Assembly (NCBI GenBank): GCA_006247105.1
Contig: CM016925.1
Coordinates: 2,542,001 to 2,606,000 of the forward strand
Direction of reading: 5' to 3'
Source: Giardia muris
Lineage: Eukaryota > Fornicata > Diplomonadida > Hexamitidae
DNA length: 64,000 nt
The position numbers and the translations under genes were made by a program. Below are positions 54,940 through 62,225 of this stretch, one piece after another. Every line of letters starts with the position of its first letter. Position 1 is the first letter of the stretch. Under the pieces are notes generated by a model. It made no database searches and was not told the DNA's origin. It saw nothing but the letters and a program-made list of their open reading frames with translations.

Positions 54940-56070
54940 ATGGAGATCGTTGTAAGACGTGTACCAGTCGGAGCTTCTACGGTTGAGGTGGAAGAGCCCA
55001 TTTCTGACCTCACCATCTCTGCCTTGAGCACCCGAGGCGAGGCGGTGCTATCGGCACCCCCCAGCCGCGGATGCACGGTCCAGACTCGTACCGTACTGGC
55101 TCAAGTGGAACGTGAGGCTTCCACTCCTCAGTTCTTACGGGAGGTGCAGTCCGTCCCAAGACTATTCATAGAAGAGACGATGGCACAGAAGGAACAACCT
55201 TCTACTCAAGCTGGTCCAGGTCGGGGGCTATACCCATCACATGATGTCATAAGTAATTCAGAACTTGACGTCAAAAGAGTGCCCCGTGGACCAACTAAAA
55301 CGGAGCCAATAATCATCGAGCAAATCCCTGTTAACCCTAAGCCTACACGCCGGAAGCCATGTCCACCAGTAGCATTATCCATGTATCAAGCTCATGCCTC
55401 TGGAAGCCCAACGGAACGTGGTATGGAGAATGAAACCGAGGAATGTAATTATACTATTGTCGCAACTACGGCAGAACCAAAGCGTACCCCTCAGATTGAG
55501 TCCAGTATATTAGAAATTTCTACTGCCGTTGATGAGAGTTATAAGGATACCTATTCGGAACCCACCTATTTGGATCTGAAACCTGGTCATATATCCTCCT
55601 ATACAACCTTCTCAGTTGCAGATATGTCTCCAGTGATGCGCGAAAGCCAAGGAAACGAGACGGCAGTCCAGCTACGTCGGGTACGTATGCAGGCTTCTTG
55701 GGAACAGCCTTTTAATAACGAGGTGGCAGTATCGTCCTCATGTCTTACTACTATGGTCACGACTTCATATGATGTACCAATTAATGAGACGATGGTCACT
55801 CGTAGTACCCTACTTACCAAGGAATTAAGTGATGTCGATGAACTTAGTCCGAACCTCGTCCGTTCTCGGGGTGCAGACTCTCCTGATGAAGACTTCCTTA
55901 CCGTTAACGCCCAAGTCAATGTTCATCGTAAGACTCGGGAAGATAATGGCACATTCGACTTCGTCCATATTCCGAACAGCACTGCAACGCGCATGGCCAA
56001 CACCTCCAAGCAACCTGCGGAGGATAGACTACCCTGTTTCGTTCTTACCTTCGTTGAGGCTGAGAGGTAA
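54940..56070 (+). CDS. Unknown, mostly disordered protein; reading frame probably cut short
   Basis: 376 residues up to the in-frame TAA. Not recognised. Nearly all of it is polar and low in hydrophobic residues, rich in Ser/Thr/Glu/Val, with no domain visible. The end becomes hydrophobic (PCFVLTFVEAER), as if a folded domain were beginning, and then stops. Immediately downstream two other frames continue with protein-like sequence to 56581 (next entry), so the real product may be about 170 residues longer. The start is fixed by the 10-bp divergent spacing. Confidence 0.6.
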   Translation: MEIVVRRVPVGASTVEVEEPISDLTISALSTRGEAVLSAPPSRGCTVQTRTVLAQVEREASTPQFLREVQSVPRLFIEETMAQKEQPSTQAGPGRGLYPSHDVISNSELDVKRVPRGPTKTEPIIIEQIPVNPKPTRRKPCPPVALSMYQAHASGSPTERGMENETEECNYTIVATTAEPKRTPQIESSILEISTAVDESYKDTYSEPTYLDLKPGHISSYTTFSVADMSPVMRESQGNETAVQLRRVRMQASWEQPFNNEVAVSSSCLTTMVTTSYDVPINETMVTRSTLLTKELSDVDELSPNLVRSRGADSPDEDFLTVNAQVNVHRKTREDNGTFDFVHIPNSTATRMANTSKQPAEDRLPCFVLTFVEAER

Positions 56071-56581
56071 CCTTTACGCCATGTGAACTTATCCGTTATG
56101 AGGCTGTTCATAGGTCAGTTCTCCAACACCATGGTAACATCTATCAAATAGACTGGAACTATAATATCATTCTCAGCATCTTATACGGCATTCCCAATAT
56201 CTCCCACGATTTCTCCTTCGCCTTGACAGAAATAGAAGATTCTGGACGGAAGCGTATAGCAACTGGGACCTCCCAAACCTCTCTCTAGATGCGAAGTACC
56301 TCATCTGTGAGCTCCTTAGGGGACAGAAGCAACACTACATTCACACCATTGTTGATTTCATGTACGATTGGACTATGCTCCGTTCAGCTATCAAAGCACT
56401 TGGTAATGGGTCCAGTCTTTATTATCGTACAGTTGACAGGTTCAGGTGTTCAATCTCCTTCAATCGTGCACGAATGCTCGAGCGCATGCGTGATAGTGAA
56501 GACAAGCTCGCAGAGGTACTGGTCACTATGGAACCGATGTTCGTTATCAACAGCTATTTGATCTATCTCTTTCTTTTCTAG
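56061..56581 (+). pseudogene. Out-of-frame continuation of the 54940 gene
   Basis: Plus-strand coding-like sequence in two further frames. Frame 2, about 56058-56250, reads protein-like with CELIRYEAVHRSVLQHHGN and YNIILSILYGIPNISHDF. Frame 3 is open for about 139 codons from 56165 to TAG 56579-56581 and contains RFWTEAYSNWDLPNLSLD and a helix RMLERMRDSEDKLAEVLVTM. Neither part has an initiator. Going from the first frame to the second, and from the second to the third, requires the same kind of change: one base lost (or -1 shift) near 56060 and another near 56230. The fold is not recognised. Pseudogene decay, sequencing error, small introns or frameshifting are all possible. Confidence 0.45.
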
Positions 56582-56755
56582 CCTTTTAGTTCCGGATACA
56601 AATGACAATTAAATAGGCTATATCGAATGTTCAACTGAACAATTTTCAGCTCATCAGAAGTAGGGTGCAAAGGAAACTTTTGTACGTGGAAAGTATTGAA
56701 ACGGGAGCGACCTTTCATAGTTGATATGACGCTAGTAACTAGGCGCTGACCTAAA

Positions 56756-59368
56756 CTAGGCACCTGATTGGTACTTTGTGATTTCAGATCTGAGACTGTT
56801 ATATACGTCCTTGAGCCTCGGATAAGCAATCTCGAATTGTCCTTGGGAAAGTTGATTTCTTTTAGAGAGCAGCTCGTTTATGACAATCTTTTGTGTATCC
56901 CCTTTCTTATTCCTCACGTTCAGCTCCGAGGGGAGAAGAAGACGTGCACACTCTTCTTGACCGGCAATCATAGCTTCAACAAGAGCTGTGTGACCCTTGT
57001 CGTTGATCGACTTGGATTCGTGTGGAGATAGTGCACGAACAAGTTGTGAATAGCCCTTGGTGGCCGCAATCATGAGAGCAGTTGTGCCAATAGGATATCC
57101 ATTGATCACTTTAGTACTACTCTTACCAAGATCTGCACCATAGTTCGAGAGAGGCCCGCAATTATTGCTAATGACGTCATACATGAGCTTCGTCCAGCCC
57201 CTGTCTTTCTTCTGCATTTCCAATCCCTCTAACATCCGACCCGTCTTCTTTTGCGAGATATCAGGTTGGCTCTCATCCGAGTCACTATTTGAGCTAAGGG
57301 TAGTAGCACCTCGTCGTGGACCTGTGTGGGATGTCCTTCGTTCTGTATTGGGGTTTTCTTTGTAAGTATGAACCCCACGATGGTTTTGCTGTTTTGAAGG
57401 AGGCTCATAACACTCTCGTGATGCGTCCTCAGTATCTTTCAGAGAAGTGGCTTTGTTTGTGGGGATGCGTGTGGAAGCAGGCACAAGGTTTCTAGAAAGA
57501 TAATCATCTGGGGTGCGATTGTTGGAGTCTCTAATATTTGCCTCGCGCTCTCTAAGCATTTCGACGATGTCATAATGGCCGTTGACAGCTGCGAAGATCA
57601 TCGCTGTTGCCCCAGAGACGAAGTCACCACACTGGCCTATGGTTTGTTTTCCAGCCTCTGTTAATAGAAGAGAAGCACACTCCTTATGTCCGTTAAGGGC
57701 CGCGTACATGAGGGCTGTCCGACCCTTGTTGTCAGTCCTCCCAGAATACTCATCCAAGAAGCATTTGACATCATTAACCCTTCCGTTTGAGGCTGCGTCC
57801 ATCAACGGATTCTTGATGGCGGTATCCTTCGCATAGAGATTGTTCTTTTGAGCGCGTAAGCCCCCATGATATGTCGTAGTATTTCGTGGAGCGGTAGTAT
57901 TCTTTCTCCCAGAAAGGTCAGTATGTGAGTTTAGGTCCTGAAGATGGATCTTCGACTCTATCATTCGAGAGTATGGATTTTCACGCATGTTTTGATCCTG
58001 ATATGGTTCTGTGTCGGAGGAGTTGGCTTCAGACTTAATAATGGGCTGCTTTGTGGTCGATGTACCCAACCTATAGTCAGTAATGGACTCACGGGAATGT
58101 GCATCATTGATATCATTTGCAGACTTGACTAGAAATTTATCGGAGTCGCATCCGCCTCTTCGGGTAATGGGAAGGACTGCCGGAAGAGTAGGTGCGTCGC
58201 ACATTGGGTATGGCTCAAGGTCCGGGAAGCCTTCTTGATCGTAGTTGAGATTTGCGTCATTGTCAAGAGACACCAGCTTTCGTGTGGAGGATACGGCTGT
58301 ATCTGTAACTTTTGCCTTTCGGCTTTTCATCCCGGCCTCACCTATCAACTGCTGTGCGCATGCGTTTTGGTTGTTCGCCATGGCATAGTTGTATGCGAAC
58401 CGGCCGGCGTTATCGAAGAGCCCTTTCTCGTAGGCCGCTAGTAAGGTCACGATCTCTATATGCCCCTGATATGCGGCAAGCATGAGAGCTGTGAGCCCAC
58501 TGGGGATCCCCGGGGCATCTCTTGTAGTTTGTTGCTGCGCATAACTAAGCAGTCCCTTCACGCGCGTTAGATCGCCACTAACAGTGGCGGTCATCAGAGG
58601 TGTCCAACCAATAAGTTGACAAAACTCTGTGTCCAGGCTTACCGACTCATTCATAATCTTTGAGGTAGTTAATTCCATTATATGAAGGGTTGTCCTGATT
58701 TCCTCTCGGGAAACGTTATCAATAAGATCGATGGCCTGCCGAATCATTCCTGAGAGATCTGTGACTAGGGATAACAAGTTCGGGGAACTCAAACGCGTTG
58801 TCGAAAGATAGATCGTATTTTCTTCACAGTCTCCCGATAACAATTGAGACATTTGGGTCTTATCTCCTTTCGCATACCAAAGCGCATCGTGGTCATTCGA
58901 GTCTCTAATTAGGGCCTCCTGTGGCTTAAGAAGTTCGGCCACCTCGAAGTTTCCACGCTTCACAGCAAACATCAGAGCGGTTACACCAACAGGCATCTTA
59001 TCAGTGACTCGCGTGGTCACAAGCGCTGCCTCTCCTAGGAGAAGACGTGCGCATTCCACAGACCCATTTTCCGCAGCATACATCAAGGCTGTACGTCCAT
59101 TCATATCTCGAAGATAGGCCTCATGTTGGACGAGTATAGAGACGCATCTCTCCTTTCCACCCTTGGCGGCGTGCATGAGAGCGGTGCGCCCATTCTTGTC
59201 GCGATAGTTCATCTCGTGTTCGACAAGGCGTTTGACAAGCTCCCAATGGCCCTCATATGCAGCGTGCATGAGCGCAGTCATACCATTTCGGTCCTTCCCA
59301 CCCGCAAGATTGATATTGTCATTAGCTAAGTCGATGTCTCCTTGTTTCGCAGCGTCGATTAGAGTCAT
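56756..59368 (-). CDS. Large ankyrin-repeat protein
   Basis: 870 residues from ATG 59368, which follows GAACTAAAA; an in-frame ATG at 59380 would add four. Ankyrin blocks lie at about 5-185 (NGMTALMHAAYEGH, NGRTALMHAAKGG, NGRTALMYAAENG), 255-345 (SGLTALMLAAYQGH), 505-625 (KGRTALMYAALNGH) and 735-835 (IGTTALMIAATKGY), separated by disordered linkers rich in Ser, Asn and Arg. No kinase or RING domain. A binding scaffold is the safe inference. After its TAG another minus frame (to 56578) stays open for about 60 more codons, see findings. The upstream neighbour is the R-SNARE gene, 21 nt away. Confidence 0.88.
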   Translation of the reverse strand: MTLIDAAKQGDIDLANDNINLAGGKDRNGMTALMHAAYEGHWELVKRLVEHEMNYRDKNGRTALMHAAKGGKERCVSILVQHEAYLRDMNGRTALMYAAENGSVECARLLLGEAALVTTRVTDKMPVGVTALMFAVKRGNFEVAELLKPQEALIRDSNDHDALWYAKGDKTQMSQLLSGDCEENTIYLSTTRLSSPNLLSLVTDLSGMIRQAIDLIDNVSREEIRTTLHIMELTTSKIMNESVSLDTEFCQLIGWTPLMTATVSGDLTRVKGLLSYAQQQTTRDAPGIPSGLTALMLAAYQGHIEIVTLLAAYEKGLFDNAGRFAYNYAMANNQNACAQQLIGEAGMKSRKAKVTDTAVSSTRKLVSLDNDANLNYDQEGFPDLEPYPMCDAPTLPAVLPITRRGGCDSDKFLVKSANDINDAHSRESITDYRLGTSTTKQPIIKSEANSSDTEPYQDQNMRENPYSRMIESKIHLQDLNSHTDLSGRKNTTAPRNTTTYHGGLRAQKNNLYAKDTAIKNPLMDAASNGRVNDVKCFLDEYSGRTDNKGRTALMYAALNGHKECASLLLTEAGKQTIGQCGDFVSGATAMIFAAVNGHYDIVEMLREREANIRDSNNRTPDDYLSRNLVPASTRIPTNKATSLKDTEDASRECYEPPSKQQNHRGVHTYKENPNTERRTSHTGPRRGATTLSSNSDSDESQPDISQKKTGRMLEGLEMQKKDRGWTKLMYDVISNNCGPLSNYGADLGKSSTKVINGYPIGTTALMIAATKGYSQLVRALSPHESKSINDKGHTALVEAMIAGQEECARLLLPSELNVRNKKGDTQKIVINELLSKRNQLSQGQFEIAYPRLKDVYNSLRSEITKYQSGA

Positions 59369-59383
59369 TTTTAGTTCCATCAG

Positions 59384-59390
59384 ATTCACT
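59384..59390 (-). terminator. Candidate poly(A) signal AGTGAAT at the R-SNARE stop
   Basis: Minus-strand AGTGAAT (59390 down to 59384) begins at the last base of the TAA stop of the R-SNARE gene and lies immediately before the ankyrin gene start. Confidence 0.55.
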
Positions 59391-60016
59391 TAGAACGCGA
59401 AGCGGATGAGAAGGAAGAGGAAGGCCACGGCAGCCGCGATAATGTAGACGCTATTCTGACGCCAAAAGGCTTCCTTTTCGAGCGCCTTAGCATCACCCAT
59501 GATGGCACGTGCCCGAGCAGATAGATCGGCGGATTGTGCTTCAATGTCATTGAGCTTTTGTCCTCGATTAATGATCATGTCAAGGGATTGAAGCATCTGC
59601 TGTTTGATATCACTGGTCTCGGCATGTAGCCGGGAGAGTGCGCTCCGTGTCTCGGCGGATTGTGCCAGACGGTCAAGCTCCTGGACGAAGTCAGCGAACA
59701 CATCCGAACGGCAGGAAGCAGAGGAAATCATGTTCTTCGAATATCGAGCGGAGAATGCCGAAGACACATTCTGTAGGAAGGCCATTGCGGCGGTTACAGC
59801 CATCTCATTTGCCGTGCTGACGATATAGGCAATGTCCCCGTCGATCAAGTAATGTACGACCTCATCTCCGGATGCATACGATGAACGTTGAGCGGAAGAG
59901 GCCGAGAGAGTTCGAAGTAGTTGTTCTAAGGTGGCCTCACCCACGCCTTTCCGCTTCAATGGTGTGGACAAAAGGATGACGGAGTCCGAGACACGACCGG
60001 CGATGAAGTAGTTCAT
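59390..60016 (-). CDS. Longin-domain R-SNARE (VAMP7/synaptobrevin-like)
   Basis: 208 residues. Vesicle-fusion protein. The N-terminal about 115 residues have the longin pattern (YFIAGRVSDSVILLS, then VHYLIDGDIAYIVSTAN and a helix AVTAAMAFLQNVSSAFSARY). An R-SNARE motif follows (about 130-185) with the central Arg in IINRGQKLNDIE. A C-terminal membrane anchor (SVYIIAAAVAFLFLLIRFAF) ends the protein, so VAMP7/Sec22-type rather than lipid-anchored Ykt6. Which membrane it serves is not visible. Its 218-nt upstream gap is among the longest in the window. Confidence 0.88.
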   Translation of the reverse strand: MNYFIAGRVSDSVILLSTPLKRKGVGEATLEQLLRTLSASSAQRSSYASGDEVVHYLIDGDIAYIVSTANEMAVTAAMAFLQNVSSAFSARYSKNMISSASCRSDVFADFVQELDRLAQSAETRSALSRLHAETSDIKQQMLQSLDMIINRGQKLNDIEAQSADLSARARAIMGDAKALEKEAFWRQNSVYIIAAAVAFLFLLIRFAF

Positions 60017-60234
60017 TATCCTAGAAATTTGGGAAGGAAGAATAGCTCATTCATACTACGTGGACTGTAATTCGTTATCAGTACATGTACAGCTATGGGA
60101 TGGTTGGGATTTCAGGGGCACCATCACAGGAGCCACGGATGCAGCCCAATCTTAACCAGGGATGTGTGGGAGGTCATACGGTACCTATGCATCGGAATAA
60201 GAATGACTTGGTCATAAGTGAGTAAAAACAAGCA
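60017..60234. other. 218-nt spacer between divergent R-SNARE and transporter genes
   Basis: No RNA gene recognised. A plus frame 60085-60225 could give 46 residues with no hydrophobic segment and no A-rich start, and its stop lies inside GAGTAAAAACA, which looks more like the transporter's initiator box. I consider this gap regulatory or spacer. Confidence 0.35.
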
Positions 60235-62214
60235 ATGAATAGATCAGCCGATGACGTCCGCCCAGTGGCGGCGGCGGCTCCAAAGAAGCGAGACGGGAAC
60301 GACACCGTGGAAACCTATAGTACGGCGCTCACGCTCTCGAACACAATGGTCGGGGCCGCGCTGCTTTCCCTCTCCTATACGATCGTTCGTATTGGATGGG
60401 GAATGGGGCTCGTCCTCATGGCATTTGCCTTTACATACTCCCTCTTCGGGTTCTATGCAGTTATTGATGCCGCCCATTACACTCAGTCACGTACTCTTCG
60501 TGGCTGTGTCACAGCTGTTTTTGGACCCATTCCGGCGATGGTCATGGACGTTTGTATCGTCCTGATGTATACCGGGCTCCTTGTAGTCTACGTGTCCATC
60601 TGCGGAGACTATATTGGAGCATGTATAACTGGGTTTTCATATGGAAGAGCATCCTTCGATATCCGTTACACAAAGCTCATCCTTGGGGGCCTCCTCTTAC
60701 CCTTGACTCTTCTGCGCTCGGTCAAGGCCCTGAGTAACATCTCCGGCTTCTGCATCATCTTCATCTTCGTCTCCGTATTATCAATCACGGTCTACTTCTT
60801 TATAGGTTTGGGTAAGCGAAAAGTCGCATGTAACGTGGCTGGGCTCCAGATTGACGAGCCCTTTACAGGGAGTACTTGCGACCTGGATGCAAATACATGT
60901 ACTTGGGAACCATTCCCAAGCCCCATGTATATCGTTGGTCCTGCACATACCGTGGCGTGGAAGGCATTTTTGGAGATTGTCCGCCGCGTCTCTGTCTTCA
61001 TGCCTCTATTTGGGTGTCATGCCTCCATTGCACCACTTCTACATGAGCTCAAAGGAACACCGATTCGACGATGGAAAATTCTTCGTAAGGCGATCACCAT
61101 TGCTGCGGCCACGACGGGAGCGCTTTATCTCATTAGTGGGTTTGGATCCTCCCTCATGTTTAATCGGTACATTCAAGCGAACGTTCTCTTATCTTTCCTT
61201 CCGACAGAGATCTATATGACCGTTGTACGCCTTCTCTACACACTCGTGATGGCTCTATCTTACGTCGTCATTCTTTTCCCCATCCGTGTCATAATCATGT
61301 CGTGGTGGTCCTTAAGTAATGAGACGAAAAAAGGGAAGGTTGTCTTCGTCTGTATCGGTATTATCTTGATGATCGTCTCAGTGACCTTATCCATCTTTGT
61401 TCCAAGCATAGATACTGTCTTCAATGCTATTAGCGCTCTCTTTGGCATTGCGGTCTATTGGCTAGTCCCATTACTCCTTCGTTGGAAGCTTCCCTTCATC
61501 CAAGCTACTAGTCCTTTAGCCTTCCCAGATGAGGTTCAAGATGAGGCCGAAGATGATACTGTTGCCGTTGGTGCCTTCGCCATGTTCGGGTTGAATGTTA
61601 ATTACGCACGTACCATGAGTAAGGTCCTTTCCCGTGATCATGCACTTCAATCTCGTCTTCGTACACGCTCAGAACTTCGTCAGAACCAGAATGATATTGC
61701 AGCTCGAGGTCGTGCCGCTACACTTGCTGTACCAAAGGGTTCACGAGACCCTTTACTTACCCCTTCCAATCCTCCTTTAGTAACAGAAAATCTTCGTTCT
61801 GAGCCACCCATTACTGATAGGAATACAATTCTAACGCAGCAACGTAACCGAACGATCTCTATCGCAGATTCGCACCCCACAAAGCCCTTCGATTTAACAG
61901 ATGATGCGAATAGTCCTGATCGTAAGGCTCCACCACCAGGAGTTACAGCGGATTTGTTGATAATGCAACAAGTGGTTGATGAGTTCAGAGCGGAACAAGC
62001 AGAACAGGCGACACGTCCAGAGACGGTCGCCATCCCTATTGAGGAACAAGAAATAGATATGACAGACCCTCGTCGAGTCCTTCTTCTTAAGAAGATGACG
62101 AAGCTAAGATTTGGAGGGTTTATGGCGGCGACTACCATCATCTGTATTATCAATCTAACCGCTTTCTTCCTCAGTACGTTCGTCGATACAAATACGTTCA
62201 CGTTCAACATTTGA
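60235..62214 (+). CDS. Amino acid/auxin permease family (AAAP) transporter
   Basis: 659 residues. About eleven membrane helices in residues 25-425, beginning with the family signature STALTLSNTMVGAALLSLSYTIVRIGWGMG (conserved TM1 break with N-x-x-VGAG-like turn). Further helices include LTLLRSVKALSNISGFCIIF and ALFGIAVYWLVPLLL. A long cytosolic loop of about 180 residues, rich in Arg/Gln/Pro, separates the last two membrane parts, and a final helix (about 628-650) ends near the C-terminus. Members move amino acids with H+ or Na+. Substrate unknown; Giardia imports Arg, Cys, Ala and others. Start behind AGTAAAAACAAGCA. Confidence 0.88.
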   Translation: MNRSADDVRPVAAAAPKKRDGNDTVETYSTALTLSNTMVGAALLSLSYTIVRIGWGMGLVLMAFAFTYSLFGFYAVIDAAHYTQSRTLRGCVTAVFGPIPAMVMDVCIVLMYTGLLVVYVSICGDYIGACITGFSYGRASFDIRYTKLILGGLLLPLTLLRSVKALSNISGFCIIFIFVSVLSITVYFFIGLGKRKVACNVAGLQIDEPFTGSTCDLDANTCTWEPFPSPMYIVGPAHTVAWKAFLEIVRRVSVFMPLFGCHASIAPLLHELKGTPIRRWKILRKAITIAAATTGALYLISGFGSSLMFNRYIQANVLLSFLPTEIYMTVVRLLYTLVMALSYVVILFPIRVIIMSWWSLSNETKKGKVVFVCIGIILMIVSVTLSIFVPSIDTVFNAISALFGIAVYWLVPLLLRWKLPFIQATSPLAFPDEVQDEAEDDTVAVGAFAMFGLNVNYARTMSKVLSRDHALQSRLRTRSELRQNQNDIAARGRAATLAVPKGSRDPLLTPSNPPLVTENLRSEPPITDRNTILTQQRNRTISIADSHPTKPFDLTDDANSPDRKAPPPGVTADLLIMQQVVDEFRAEQAEQATRPETVAIPIEEQEIDMTDPRRVLLLKKMTKLRFGGFMAATTIICIINLTAFFLSTFVDTNTFTFNI

Positions 62215-62225
62215 TATAAATTTGG

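Noticed and set aside
55017..55076. Longer N-terminus for the ankyrin-RING protein
   Set aside because: The extended frame begins with GTG and would run through the divergent gene; the 54929 ATG fits the 10-bp spacing.
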